DNA of 64,000 nucleotides from Ischnura elegans (GCF_921293095.1 NC_060254.1:992001-1056000); one strand, 5' to 3'; shown: positions 9,887-22,818, numbered from the stretch's first letter. The notes: generated from the sequence alone by a model not told the origin. Numbers and translations: made by a program.

Positions 9887-10249
9887 CTCCTTCCCAACTC
9901 CAATCAAAAAAAGAGAGAGGAAAAAAAAGAAGTCCCCTACATCCAGTACACAAATACAACACATAAAAGACATTTCTTGATCCACCGTTAACACACACAT
10001 CTGCCATCTTCGAGGGTCGCTGGCGTCAGGATATCTGGTGGCTCACATGTCTTCAAAGTAGCCACTGGTACCTGCCACATAGTATTGAGTATTTAATTTT
10101 TCTTTTCTTAATTAGCCACAGAGCACACAGTTTATAAAAGGTTACAAACATTTTACCAGTAAAATAGCACGGATTTCACTCATAACTACATATAATGATA
10201 ATACCAAACTAACTGGCATGGCCTATTGCTTGCAATAGGTAAGATTTAT

Positions 10250-13200
10250 TTACAAGTTAAGCCTCCTTGGGGGTACAATTTCTCTTTTGCTTCTCCGGGG
10301 CATTATGACTGGTCCCTGGGGTATATCAGGGGAGACTTGTAGGGGTACGCTCCCTGATGAGCCAAAACTTTGATTAAGGTTAGTTCCATTTGATGATTCA
10401 TTGGGAAATAATGGTTGGCGTTTCTTCCCCCATGAGGCTGGTAGCTGATAACTGTCTGAAATTCCCCAACTCGTCCCTTCTTTGAGCTTGGTGGAGTTTT
10501 GCTGGGGTCTGAACTTTCGCATTTGGTCCACATGCACTAGCCGCTCCCCATTTTGTAGGCGGACCCTGTAGGTAGCTTTGCTTACCTCAGCTATGACTTT
10601 CCCTCTTAGGAATTTGGTGACACCCCCCTTAGGATTTCGCACTAAAACCTCCTCGGACAATTTAAAACTAGGAAAGCCTGCTTTGTTCTCTCCCCTATAG
10701 TTCTGGGATTGGGGCACAGAGGTGGGATTGAGAAATGACAACATTGTACGTGGGGGGCGTTTCAACACTAGGGATGCCGGGGTGACGCCTGTCACTGAAC
10801 ATGGTGTGTTCCGGTATGCCATTAAAATGTTTGTCAGGTGATGTTCTACCGTCTACCGAGACTGATTTGAGATATCCCCCCTCAGGTGAGCCACCAATGT
10901 ATCCAAGTACTGCTTCCCTAGGTTTTCCTTTACAGTACGCACACCCCGTTCCGCAAGCCCGTTTGAGGTAGGATGGTAAGGGGGACTTTTAGAAACTTTG
11001 ATTCCATTTTTTGAGCAAAATGCCATGAACTCTCCAGACTGGAATGGGGGCCCATTATCGGTCACTATTTCCTGTGGAATCCCAAATATTGCCATGAAGC
11101 TCCTTAGTTTGTCGATAGTATTCTGCGCGTTGGTACCCTCCATAACCCACGCTTCAATCCACCTTGATAAGCTGTCCACGAGGATTAAAATGTCATGCCC
11201 TTGGAAAGATAAAAAATCCAAATGTACCCGCTCCCAGGGCTGTGTAGATTATTTCCAGGGTATTAGATAATTCTTTTTTGAGACATTTGCTTGGGTGGCT
11301 TGACATGTTTCACAGCTGGAAACTAAATGCTCTATGTCCTTATCGAGTTCAGGCCACCATACATAGGATCTGGCTAACAGCTTCATTCGCACTGTCCCAA
11401 CATGCTGATCATGCAACATTTCTAAGACCTGTCCCCTTAGTGTGGCCGGTACTATGACTCTGTTTCCCCAGCACAGACATCCCTCAGTGACTGATAAGTC
11501 ATTTTTCCGCATGAAATATGGGCGCAACCCTTCCTCACAGTGGTTTGTCCACCCTACTTGGGTGTTTTGCAAAACTTTCTGCAGGACCTGGTCCTTAGCG
11601 GAGTGATTCGATTCCGTATGTCTAAACTACTCAGGGGCCCTCCCACATGAAATACACACTCCATGTCCCCTGTTTTTTCATTTGGCAGGGGTAACCGTGA
11701 AAGCATGTCTGCATTTTCCACACTTTTCCTATAAAGCACCTGTTAGTCGTACCCTGCTAAAATGAGTGCCCATCTCTGCAGTCTAGCTGCTGCTAGGGTA
11801 GGGATCCCCACCTTAGGCCCCAAGATCCTCTTTAGCACCTGTGCATCTGTGACTATGGAGAACTTTTGCCAGTATAAAAATTTGTGAAACTTTCGAACCC
11901 CGAAGATCACTGCCAGAGCTTCTCGTTCAACTTGGGCGTAATTCTTTTCTGCAGGGGTCAAGGTTGCTGATGCACACATTATAGGCTTCTCTATTCCCTC
12001 AATTTCATGACATAGTATCGCTCCCACTCCGTATGGGGAAGCATCTGTTACCAGAATTAATGGAAAATGGGTTTGATAGAGTGTCAGAAGACAGTTTGAC
12101 TGCAACAAGCGCTTGCTCTCAAGAAATGCTAACTCTTGCTCCCTGGACCATTTAAACTGCACGTTCTTTTCGGTTAGCTTGTGCAAGGGTTTGAGGGCCG
12201 TGGAGGACATTGGGACAAATTTACTATAAAAATTAAACATCCCCAAATATGCCTTGAGTTGCTGTACATTTTCTGGGTGTGGGCAATCCATTATTTCCTT
12301 CATTTTGCCCTTAGCCGGTCGGATACCTTCCTCATCAATGACGTGACCCAAATAATCTATGCTTGGCCGAAAAAACTGACATTTACCCACGTTAACTCGG
12401 AGACCATAGTGTTTCAACTGCTCCAGCACTACAAAGGTTCTCTCTTGGCACTCAGACAGTGTCCTCCCCGCAATGACCACGTCATCGATGTAACAATACA
12501 CTCCTTCCAATCCCTGCAGGACGGAGTCCATTATGGACTGGAAAATGCTGGGTGCACTAGCAACCCCGTATGGGAGCCTGTTGACTTTGTAAAGACCAAA
12601 AATTGTGTTGACAACCATAGGAGCCTTCGATTCCTCTGATAGTTCTAGCTGCATAAATGCTTGGCTCAAATCTAGGGTTACAAACACCTTCCCTCCCGAT
12701 AAACTTGTGAGAATATCGTCCAACCTTGGAAGTGGATATTGATCCCTCTCTATAACTGTGTTGACGGTATTTTTGTAGTCAATACAGAGACGAAGATCGC
12801 CATTTTTCTTGGGCACCACGACTAAAGGGCTCGCCCACTCCGAATGCCTTAAGGGCCCAAAAATCCCAATATCTACCAGCTTGTCTATCTCAGATTTCAC
12901 TTTGTCTCTGATCTTTAAGGGGACATCGTAAGCCTTCCTGAAAATAGGCACAACCCCTTGTTTTATCTTTATGTGTGCTTTAAAGATCTTAATTTTGGAA
13001 CTCCGATTCCCATCGAATACAGTTGGGTACAGGGACACAAGTTCAGCCACTCTGTCTTCCACCATATTTATTTTTAGGTTGTCTCTCCATCCTGGCAAGA
13101 GTACGTCCAACCAGGGCCTCCCCAAAAGTGGCATTTTCAACTGTGAATTAATGATAGTGAGAGCCAGAGAGTGGAGCCAGCCCTTTTGAGTAGGTGATTC

Positions 13201-14253
13201 TACATGAACTCGAGCTTGGCCCCTTACTTTCAAATCAAAACCGGAGGCTGACCTTAGAGATAAAGAGCTCTCCTTTAGCTTAACTTTAGGCAAAAAGGTG
13301 GAAAACTGATCAAGTCCCATCACCGACACAGAGGCCCCGCTATCTACCTCAAACTCAATTTCAACTCCCTCTACTTTAAGCAAACAAGTACACACATCAG
13401 AATAGGAACAGAAATCAAAACCATTTAAACCTTCGGGATCTCTTGCCGGGGCAATCTCATGGACGCTCTGGTACATCTCGGGTCCCGGGCGTCTCTGGTC
13501 CTCTTTCACCAGTTGAACCGAGGTTCCGCGGCACATCTTGGCCATATGCCCTCGCTTCCTGCATCGGTAGCACTCCCATGTCTTAACTGGGCAAGAGTCA
13601 GGACTGTGGGCTCGTCCGCAGCGCCAACAAGCTGAAGAGCCCTTTCTCCCCACACTCCTACCCGCAGCCTGGCGCGATGAGATAACGTCTATGGACTCTG
13701 GATGACTAGGTGGGCGCAACACAATAGACTGAGATTCAGCCAGCACCAATTCCTGCGCCAGGATACAAGCGGTATCAAAGGACAACTCAGTTTCCAGGAT
13801 CATCCTCCGCTGGGCGTACTCAGAGGATATGCCGCATATAAGGCGGTCACGGAGGGCCTCGTCCAAAAACGTTTTGAAATCACACGTCGAGGCCCGTTTA
13901 CGCAACTCGACGATGTATGCCGAGAGGCTCTCATGCGGCAATTGGTCCCTCTTATAGAACCGCATCCTTTCTGCGATCACCAGTTTTTTCGGCTGAAAAT
14001 GAGCCGATAGCGTGGCCACTAGTTGCGTGAAAGTTTTAGTCACTGGTTTCTCCGGATCCAACAAATTCTTCAACACTCCATACGTCTCGGGCCCGATTAG
14101 CGTAATAAACAAAGGAACTTTTTTTTCCTCCTTCACATCATTGATGATCAGAAACTGTTCCAAACGTTCAACGTACGAGGAAAATTCCTCCTTCCCGGCA
14201 ACAAACTCACCGACGTGACCTATCATTTTTCTGTTCGTACACACGTTTCGCAA
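10250..14253 (-). pseudogene. Gypsy gag-pol polyprotein, disrupted
   Basis: The first 836 codons (14253-11743) are open. They hold a gag capsid region, two zinc-knuckle-like cysteine blocks (CWRCGRAHSPDSC and CYRCRKRGHMAKMC), an aspartic protease motif (VDSGASVSVMG), RT with YIDDVV and the start of RNase H (TDASPYGVGA). An in-frame TAA at about 11740 interrupts RNase H, a frameshift follows near 11640, and two more stops lie between integrase blocks (near 11246 and 10850). The integrase zinc finger (HDQH...CETCQ), the core (VDSLSRW, TDNGPPF, E in GLAERGV) and the C-terminal domain remain readable. The polyprotein cannot be made whole from this copy. Confidence 0.85.
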
Positions 14254-14269
14254 TTTTCCTCGTCGCCAC

Positions 14270-14497
14270 TGAAGTGTCTCGATGACGAAAAGACAACACC
14301 AGTTGTACTGTTTGAGTGGACGTTTATTAACTCATTTAGGTGACTCTCACACAAATACGATCCCCGCACACCTCGGGACAAAACCCACACCAAAAGACCA
14401 TGACGCTTAGCTCCCCCCGCCGCACGCTCCCGTTAGGTGGCTCCACCAGTGCGGCAAACCGTTAACCGCCACTTCCGAAATAGTCCCTTACACAACA
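14270..14497 (-). repeat. Gypsy 5' LTR (228 bp)
   Basis: The promoter-bearing LTR of the element in its own orientation. It is followed by the putative primer binding site (TGGCGACGAGG) at about 14259-14269. Confidence 0.93.
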
Positions 14498-15790
14498 CAT
14501 ACCACCAGACTTATACACCCTGCAAAGTGTTTCATCTGATGAAGAACCTGCTGCTTGTGAGGATGTTGCACAATCTTTGAGTGCACCGTCAGACCCCAAT
14601 TACTTACCCTCCGGTGCCTGACATTAATGAACCACATGTGATAAGTCAGGAAGAGCCGAATGATCTGATCAGAGACTTAGACCTTCCCAAGTCTAAGGCT
14701 CTGTTGCTTGCATCACGACTTCAACAATGGAATCTACTAAATCAAAATGTCTATATATCAATGTACAGGAAAAGAGAGATGAGACTAGTTCCTAATTTAC
14801 GAAGGATGGTGATTTGGTGTATTGCAGTGACATTCCATCACTTATGGGACAACTGAAGTTGAACTACAACACTGAAGATTGGAGGCTATTTGTAGATTCC
14901 TCTGGGATAAGTCTCAAGGCAGTGTTACTACACAATGGCAATGAAAAGCCATCCATCCCTATCGTTCATGCTGTACATATGAAAGAAACATACGAGAACA
15001 TGCAAAACCTATTGCAGGCAATAAAGTACGAACAGTTCCAGTGGCCTGTACGCACTGTCCTTAAGGTTATTGCCATCGTCACCGGTTTACAAGGAAGTAA
15101 GACAAAGCATTGCTGTTTCCTGTGTCACTGGGGTAGTCGAGCCAAAGATCAGTACACAATCACAAAATGGCCACCAAGGAAGCAACTGGTCCCAGGAGAG
15201 ATGAACTTGGCAAATGAACGTCTTGTGGATCTGGATAAAATATTCTTACCACCCCTTCATATCAAATTAGGGCTCCTTGAAGGTCTTCGTTAAGGCCCTG
15301 AACCGGGATGGTGAAGCCTTTAATCATCTCAGATAACTATTCCCAAGACTCAGCGAGGCCATGGTGAAAGAAGGTGTTTTTATGGGACCTCAAATCAGAG
15401 ACGTGTTTTAGGATACCACATTTGCTTCTAAGCTTAATGAAAAAGAAAGTGAGGCTTGGGAGGCCTTTCGAGAAGTGTGCACAACTTTCTAGGGAATCAT
15501 AAGTCACCTGATTAAAAAAACATTGTGGACTGGTTAATTACCTCATTTCGTCATATGGGATGTAATATAACCTTAAAGTTACACTACCTGCATTGCCACT
15601 TGGACTTCTTCCCTGAAATGTACAGCTTGGGGGAGGTCTCTGACGAAAACGGAGAAAAGCTACCATGCATCAGCAAATAGCGACCATGGAGAGGCGCTAC
15701 TGTGGTAAATGGAGTGTGAATATGTTGGCAGACTTCTGTTGTAATATGACATGTGAGACACCCTTTAGTAATTACAAGAGGAGTAGGAAC
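14498..15790 (+). pseudogene. 3' part of the decayed gene split by the gypsy insertion
   Basis: After the duplicated CATAC the plus strand continues with an acidic linker (SSDEEPAACEDVAQSLSA) and a frameshift near 14620. Two overlapping frames follow (14581-14856 and 14814-15293). They encode DLPKSKALLLASRL, WRLFVDSSG, SLKAVLLHNGNEKPSIPIVH and CCFLCHWGSRAKD. Beyond 15293 stops and shifts interrupt blocks such as KEGVFMGPQIRDVF. These blocks match my memory of a large multi-copy family of uncharacterised arthropod proteins, possibly transposon-derived. A C-x2-C pair (CCFLC) suggests metal binding. Confidence 0.55.
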
Positions 15791-15878
15791 ACCAAGTGAC
15801 TCGTAAGTTTTAAACTTTAGCTTATTATGTAATTTTATTTGCATAATTTATCATCATCATCATCACTGGTCAACAATC

Positions 15879-18800
15879 CTAGGATTGGTTTGACGTAGCT
15901 CTCCACTCAGTTCTCCTATCAGCTAATCTTTTCACACCTTCGTAATTCTTCTCTTTCACATCTCTCTTTACTTGTTCCATATATTTTGTCCGAGGTCTTC
16001 CTTTTCCATTCTTGCCTTCCACTTGCCCTTCGACGATTGTCTTCATCAGGCCATCATGTCTCAAGATGTGGCCTATAAGGTTGTTCCGTCTTCTTATTAA
16101 GGTTTTCATGAGGCTTCTCTTCTCTCCTACCCTTCTTAGCACTTCCTCGTTACTAACTCGGTCAATCCATTTGATTTTCATCATTCTTCTGTAGCACCAC
16201 ATTTCAAAGGCCTCTATCCTTGCTTTCTCCGCTGCGGTCATTGTCCATGCCTCACTTCCGTATAGGAGCATACTCCAGATGTAGGTTCTTATGAATTGTT
16301 TCTTTACTTCCATATTTAAGTTTCCCGCTGTAAGCAGGTCTCTCTTTTGGTGGAATGCTCTCTTCGCCTGGGCTATTCTGCTGATAATTTCTTTCTTGCT
16401 TCTCCCGCTTCCCAAATAACAGAATTCATCCACCTCTTACAGTTTTTGGCTCCCTATTTTAATGTTGGTCTTGACTTCTTCTCTTCTGCTGCATACTAAG
16501 ATCTTGGTTTTCTTCGTGCTTATTTTCAGTTGATATCTACTCATTACCCTACCCATATTAGCCAAAATATTTTTCAAATCCTTCTCTGTTTCTGCTATAA
16601 CGGCTATGTCATCGGCAAATCTTAGCATGCTAATTTGTTCTCCATGGATATTCACTCCCAATGCCTTTTCTTTGATTTCATTAATGGCTTTCTCAATGTA
16701 AACGTTGAAAATTACGGGTGACAATGTACAGCCTTGTCGCACTCCTTTCTTAATTCTTGCTTCTTCACAGCTGGGCCCTGATTTTATCACGGCTACTTGG
16801 TTTTTGTATAAACTGTGGATAATTCTTCTGTCATTATAAAGAACCCCAATTTCCTTTAGGATTCCAAGCATTGTGCTCCAATCCACGTTGTCAAATGCTT
16901 TCTCTAAGTCCACAAACGCAACGAATGTTGGCTTGTTCTTTTCCATTCTCTTCTCTATGAGCAGTCATAGGGCCAATATTGCTTCCCTTGTGCCTTTGTT
17001 TTTTCTGAATCCAAATTAGTCCTCATCCAAGTACTCTTCTGCTTTTCGTTCTATTCTTCTATCGATGATCCTTGTCAGTATCTTTGACGCATGTGTAGTA
17101 AGGCTTATGGTCCTAAAATCTTTGCACTTCTCCGCTCTTTTCTTCTTAGGAATAGGGATTATAATGTTCCTCTCGAAATCCTTTGGTATCTCACCGGTCG
17201 TATACATTTCACTAATGATTTTGTATAGCTGGTTCAACGTCTTCTCTCCTGAATTTTTAATTAGCTCTGCAGGAATGTCATCAATGCCAGACGCTTTATT
17301 TATCCTGAGGTCTCTTACAGCCGCATCAAATTCCGATCTTAAAATTGGGGCTCCCATGTCATCGGTATCCACTTCCCTCTCGTTTTCGATAGCATTCGTT
17401 CTGAGGCGACTTCCTTTGTACAAATCTTCCAGATATTCCTTCCATCTCTTCCCTTTTTCTTCGTTTTCAATCAATAGTTCTCCGTTTTTGTGCCTAAGGG
17501 TATTACATCTTACGCCCCTTTCCTTAAAGTGGTTCCTCACTATCCTATAAGCGGCCTCTACTTTTCCATGTTTAAGATTGTTTTGCACGTCTTCGCAAAT
17601 GCTTTTCATCCACGTTTCTCTAGCCTTCCGCGCTTTACGACATATTTCGTTCCTTATCCTCTTGTAACGATTCTGTCCTTCCTCTGTTTTCGCAGCCTTG
17701 TATTTTCTTCTTTCTTCAATGAGATCTAATACTTCCTGCGTGATCCATGGTTTTTTCATAACGACTCTTCTTTTACCAAGAACTTCCTCAGCTGCCGCCT
17801 GCAGACCACTTCTAATGGTTTTCCAACTCTCTTCCATTGGTTTGTTGGTCGGATTCTCCCCTATTTTATTTTCTACAGCCTCTTTAAAAGCCAGTTGATG
17901 CTGAACCTCCCTCAATTTTTCAACCTGCCATATGTTTTTCACAGCTTTCTTCAACTTTTTAAATTTAAGGTGGCATTTCATCATAACTAAATTATGGTCA
18001 CTATCGATATCTGCCCCTGGATAACTTTTGCAGTCCTTCACCTGGTTCCTGAATCTTTGTTTCACTAGAATGTGGTCGATTTGGAATCTTCTACGGTCTC
18101 CTGGCATCTTCCACGAGTATCTTCTTCGGAGGGGATTTTTGAATAAAGTGTTGGCAACCACTAGCCTGTGCTCCGTGCAGAATTCAAGTAGCCTTACTCC
18201 TCTTTCATTTCGGTTACCCAACCCATATTTCCCAGTTATTATTCCGTCTTGACCTTCTCCGACGACGGCGTTCCAGTCACCTAAAATAATAAGATTTTCT
18301 TCACCTCTTACCTGCTTGATAACTTCCGCTATATCTTGGTAGACATCTTCTACTTCTTCGTCTTCATAATCTGACGTAGGAATTTATTATTCCGTCTTGA
18401 CCTACTCCGACGACGGCGTTCCAGTCACCTAAAATAATAAGATTTTCTTCCCCTCTTACCTGCTTGATAACTTCCGCTATATCTTGGTAGACATCTTCTA
18501 CTTCTTCGTCTTCATAATCTGACGTAGGCATGTAAACCTGTACCACTACAGTAGCTACGGGTTTAGTATCTATCTTCACCATTACTATCCTTTCATTAAA
18601 CTGCAGGTAGCTTTTAACACGCATCCCGGCGCTCTTTCTAAGCATTATGCCTACTCCAGCATTACCATTTAGCGATCCCGTGTGTATCATTCTGTAGCTT
18701 CCACTCCAAAAGTCTCCTTCCTGGGGCCACTTCATTTCGCTGATGCCTAATACATCGAGGTTCATTCTTCGCATCTCCACCTTCAAGTTCTCTAGCTTAC

Positions 18801-19023
18801 CGCAGGTACGAAGTGATCTGACGTTCCATGTTCCTATCCGTAACATTCTATCTCGTTTGACCGATGTACCCTCTCGAGTAGTCCCCGCCCGGAGATCCGA
18901 ATGGGGGACTAGTTTACCTCCGGAATATTTTACCCGAGAGAATTCCATCATGTCATTATAAATTGAGTGGAGTAGCTGTGACTCCTCGGGATGATAATGT
19001 GGTGGTTTCCCCTTGCCTTCCAC
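15879..19023 (-). pseudogene. RTE-like endonuclease-RT polyprotein with stops and a duplication
   Basis: Four frames in order make one polyprotein. 19023-18364 is the endonuclease N-terminal part (GTWNVRSL, GDWNAVVG). 18221-17016 is the endonuclease end (DSDHNLV) and the start of RT. 16946-16437 is the RT palm (FVDLEKAFDNVDW, GVRQGCTLSP, FADDIAVIAE). 16433-15879 is the C-terminal domain (CYLGS, GSEAWTM). The breaks are a 148-bp tandem duplication at 18236-18531, and single in-frame stops near 17013, 16967 and 16434. Two of the stops look like C-to-T changes of glutamine or arginine codons. Confidence 0.85.
18236..18531. repeat. 148-bp tandem duplication within the RTE-like endonuclease
   Basis: The segment starting TTATTATTCCGTCTTGACC occurs at 18236 and again at 18384, with only a few mismatches. 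Since 148 is not a multiple of three, it throws the coding frame and splits the endonuclease. Confidence 0.92.
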
Positions 19024-19865
19024 ATCGCAGTACTACAGCCGTTAAAGTAAATGTTACCACGCCCGTAGTGGAATGCGTGTCGCTGTACCGACCAGTATGG
19101 TCTCCACCTTCGCACATGTGAAGAAGAGCTGCTGCCCTCTCCCCCGGGTGATGAGAGGCATAATTGTTGGCGGCCCCCAGTCGCCAAGTCACGGTATCTT
19201 CACAGGTTTTGAATACACCCTCAGAATACCGCCGCTTTTTATCCACGACTGCTTATTCGACGAGAGAACTCGCTTATCTCGCAGCTAACCTCTATATCTA
19301 AAGGTCGACCCACCATCCGCAACCCGGTGGACGCACTCGGTGGCTTTAAGCTCAGCCGCGAGGCATAATTTATATTGATTTTTAATTATAACGTGAAAAT
19401 TGTAATGGATGGAGAATAGCATTTTTGGGTGGATATTGAAACACCCCCCATCCTCCTCCCTGCAAACAGGTACGTCCTGGAGAAAAATGGATTCGTGTTC
19501 AGAAGCTCAAAACCTGCAGGAATCACCTATTTTCGTTCGTGGGAGCAAAAAAAAGTTTCATTTTGCCGACCAGTGTAATAAATATGCCAGTGGATAGATT
19601 ATTCATTATATAGTCAATATGTGATGACCAGTCAAGGTTGCCAGTGAGTATAACACCTAATTTAAGATCATACTTAGGGTACTTTGAGACTGGTTGCCAT
19701 GGAACTGAAGAAAAACTGTTTTGTCAATATTGATTTGTAGGGCGTTATCATGACACTATTCAGACATGCTGTTGATATTGCTTTGCTTTGTTGTTTTAAC
19801 TAGGTCGCTCCTATTTACCTCACTTTAAATAATCAAGGTGTCATCTACATATAGAATGGCATTTT

Positions 19866-22190
19866 GGAGGAGGGTGTAGCATTCAAAGCATTGCGCGCTA
19901 CCGCCCAAAGGCAGCACCACCTGGAGGGAGACAGGCAGAGGACCCTTACCGGCGTTTCGTCCCAGGCGCAGTCACCCTCCAAGCTCCCTTAAGTGACTTG
20001 TTGGGGGGAAAGTGAAAGGGAAAGACCAAGTGCAATGGACTCCCGAACAAAAGAAAGCCTTCGAGGCTTGTAAACAAAGCCAATTTGCTCGCAGGCCACT
20101 TTGCTCGCCCACCCCAACCCCGACCTACCGCTAGCATTATTTACGGATTCATCGGACTTTGCCATCGGCACTGCCCTTCAGCAGTGCATGGGTGACGTTG
20201 GCAACCCTTGAGTTTTTTCTCTAGGAAGCTGACGATGCCACAAAGGAAGTATGTACAGCCGATATGATCGTGAACTCTTTGCGGTGCATGATGCTATTCG
20301 CCATTTCCCTCATATGGTTGAAGGGTGACATTTCATTGTGTTTACAGACCATAAGCCGATAATTTTCGCATTCCAACAGAAACGGGAAAAGTGCTCCCCG
20401 AGGCAGTTTTGCTATTTAAGCTACAATAGCCAGTTCACTAGCGATATCCACCATATCGCTGGCAAAGACAATATTGTTGTGGACACACTCTTGCGCATGG
20501 AGGCCGTGTTGCCTGCCGTGTCTTTGGAAGACCTTGCCATGGAACAAGAGGTAGATGAAGAACTCACTGTGCTCCAATGAACTGGATCCTCCCCCTTGTG
20601 TTAAGGAAAGTGTATGTGCCTGATAGCGACGTGACCGTCATGTGCAACATCTCCACCCCCACTGCCCGCCCCCTTCGCAGACGAAGGTTTCAATTCCCTC
20701 CACAGCCTGCCTCACTTGGGGATTAAAGAATCAGCTCCACTCGTTGCTAGTCAGTTTGTGTGGCCCTCTATAAAGAAAGACTGCAACGAGTGGGCCCGGA
20801 ATTGCATTCCTTGTCAGAAGAGTAAGGTGACAAGGCATGTTAACTCCCCAATTGGTGATTTCACTACCCCCAGCCACAGGTTCAAGCATGTGCATTTGGA
20901 CCTGGTGGGCCCCCTGCCATACTCCGGTGGTTTCCAATATTGCCTTACTTTGATCCACCACTACACCCATTGGCCGGAAGCTTTCCCCATATCTGATATC
21001 TCGGCAGAGACGGTAGCCAAAACATTCTTTCGAGAATGGATTTCATGTTTTGGCACTCCCCGCCGAATCACTTCAGGTCAAGGCCGCCAGTTCGAGAGCC
21101 TCCTCTTCCGGAAGCTGGCCGATCTCTCGGGAGCCACACACCTGAGGACGTCCGCCTACCATCCTTCCGCCAATGGGTTGGTGGAGCGTCTTCACCGGCA
21201 ACTGAAGGCAGCCATATGCAGCCACGAATCCCAAGGCTGGATGGATTACCTGCCAGCTATCCTATTGGGCCTCCGCTCAGCCTTTAAAGAAAATCTCGGT
21301 GCCACCTCCACGGAGATGGTGTACGGAGGAATGCTGAGCCTCCCTGGCGAGTTTCTATCACCATCGACTGGCCATACAATGGAGGACCAGTCAAATTACG
21401 TGGTGCAGCTGTGGCGTCACATGTCTAAATTGAGCCCCCGGCCGGCATCCCATCACGGTGAAAGAGCCATTTTTATTTTCAAAACTTTGGCTTCCTCCCC
21501 TTCTGTTTTCGTTCAAGATGACAGATCCCACCACCGCCTTACGAGGGTCCGCCTTACCAGGTGCCTGATCCAGCTGCCTTACCAGGGTCCATTCGAGGTC
21601 CTCCAGCAAGGCAGCAAGGGGTACGTGCTGCGCATAAGTGGGGGGTAGGTGATGGTCTCCATCGACCGCCTCAAGCCCGCCTTCATCACCTTTGAGGACA
21701 TCCAATCCACTGCCTTGCTGCCGATGCAGCACCACCTATTACCATTCTATGGCCACTCTGGGAGGCTGCAGCACAGGCACCCGCAGCGACGACCGAACAG
21801 CCGCTGCTGCCTCAGCCTGACGGAATGGCTGCATCACCAGATCCAAACGCAGAGTCCATTTCCCGGTGCACCTCCGCGACTTCGCCACCTAACTCCCCAA
21901 TAGCACCAAACCTTCATTCCCCTTTCTGTTCCCTTTTTTTTCTCTCTCTCCTTTTCTTTATATATATATATGAGGGAGACAGGCGGAGGACCCTTGGCAC
22001 CGGTAGCGGGACCTTAGAGATCTGGCACCCTTATACAGAGAATAACGTCCCTTAGCCCACTCAAGCCATAGCGCAAACCTGTGACTGAATCCGTGGCCAT
22101 CGTGATTCGCCTATTTTCTGAGTGCGACGCATTTGTATTCATGCCTCAGTAAATGGATACATTGTTCGAAGTTACAGAGGGCATAGTTAT
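19866..22190 (+). mobile_element. Ty3/gypsy fragment inserted in the RT relic
   Basis: A plus-strand 3' portion of a gypsy element: RNase H, integrase and a 3' tail. A block containing GGGAGACAGGCAGAGGACCC near 19924 recurs as GGGAGACAGGCGGAGGACCC near 21973, suggesting LTR remnants at both sides, with most of gag and RT deleted. Exact ends and a target duplication could not be determined. Confidence 0.65.
20000..21700 (+). pseudogene. Gypsy RNase H-integrase remnant
   Basis: RNase H is recognisable from about 20029 (VQWTPEQKKAFEACK) through FTDHKPIIFAF (20338). Integrase (20716-21648) has its zinc finger (CIPCQKS), first catalytic aspartate (HLDLVGPLPYSGG) and glutamate (SANGLVERLHR). The second aspartate block reads ITSGQGRQFES where the family has a D before the G/R-Q-F-E-S run, so the catalytic triad is broken. 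A TAG at 21646 interrupts the C-terminal end, whose frame continues with VSIDRLKPAFI. Confidence 0.8.
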
Positions 22191-22645
22191 TTTGCTCGAG
22201 ATAACCCTTAAAGACCCTAAAGAGGGCTTTGTCTGGCAAGTCATTAATAAAGATTAGGAAGAGCAATGGCTCTAGGATAGAACCCTGCGGTACTCCTGAT
22301 TTAACATTTAAGGGATTTGACTTGACTACTGTAATACTTTTTGCTGTTCTGGAGGTATATTTAACAAATTGCTGGTGGTCAGTTAGGTATAATGACAACC
22401 AGGAGAGAGCTCTCCCCAAGATGCCCACTGACTGCAGTTTTGAGAGAAGAATTGCATGATTAATTTCTATCAGAGGCTTTGCTTAGATCAAAGAAAACAC
22501 CAGCAGCTAATACATGCTTTGAAAAGCTGTCCATTAGGGTGGTCCTTATTTTTAAAGTTTTCAAATTTATTTGGACACCCCCCAGTTTTGTTCCATTTGG
22601 TGAGAAAATAGATTAAAATTTAAAAATTAAATTAGTGTAAATTAT

Positions 22646-22818
22646 GACTACGTAGGTTTCCGCAGTGTTCAGGTTCCAATTTCTCCATGTTTCCGGTGCA
22701 ACCACGTCAGTTTGTTGGTGATGACAACATCATCTTCGACCTGAAGGCGCTGGCAGCAGTGCCAGCGAAACTGTTGTCATCACCAACAAACCGACGCGGT
22801 TGCACCAGAAACATGGAG
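22646..22818. mobile_element. Hairpin element flanked by a 17-bp direct repeat
   Basis: Arms of about 48 bp (22680 onward and ending 22821) pair with few mismatches around a short loop. The unit is bounded by identical AAATTAGTGTAAATTAT at 22629-22645 and 22819-22835. The long duplication is unlike cut-and-paste MITEs. It is closer to target-primed insertion or a template-switch event. Confidence 0.7.

Larger units (their letters stand above)
9659..14497 (-). mobile_element. Complete Ty3/gypsy LTR retrotransposon with CATAC target duplication
   Basis: Two 228-bp LTRs (9659-9886 and 14270-14497) flank a 4.4-kb interior in minus orientation. The LTRs begin TGTTGTG and end ACTTCA in element sense, and differ at two bases. 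CATAC is duplicated at 9654-9658 and 14498-14502. In element orientation the primer site region TGGCGACGAGG follows the 5' LTR, and a purine tract (GGAGTTGGGAAGGAG) precedes the 3' LTR. Gag, protease, RT, RNase H and integrase are in the usual gypsy order with no envelope gene. It is inserted in the gene relic 9271-15790. Confidence 0.93.
15849..19371 (-). mobile_element. RTE-like non-LTR retrotransposon, near full length but inactive
   Basis: On the minus strand the order is: a 5' region (about 19024-19371), an APE endonuclease, an RT, a C-terminal domain, and a 3' end with trinucleotide repeats (ATC on the plus strand from 15851). The single-ORF layout, the endonuclease opening GTWNVRSL and the C-terminal block GHILRHDGLMKTIVEGQV are like RTE/BovB-type (craniofacial development protein 2-like) elements. 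Clade assignment is from memory of these motifs. Confidence 0.8.
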
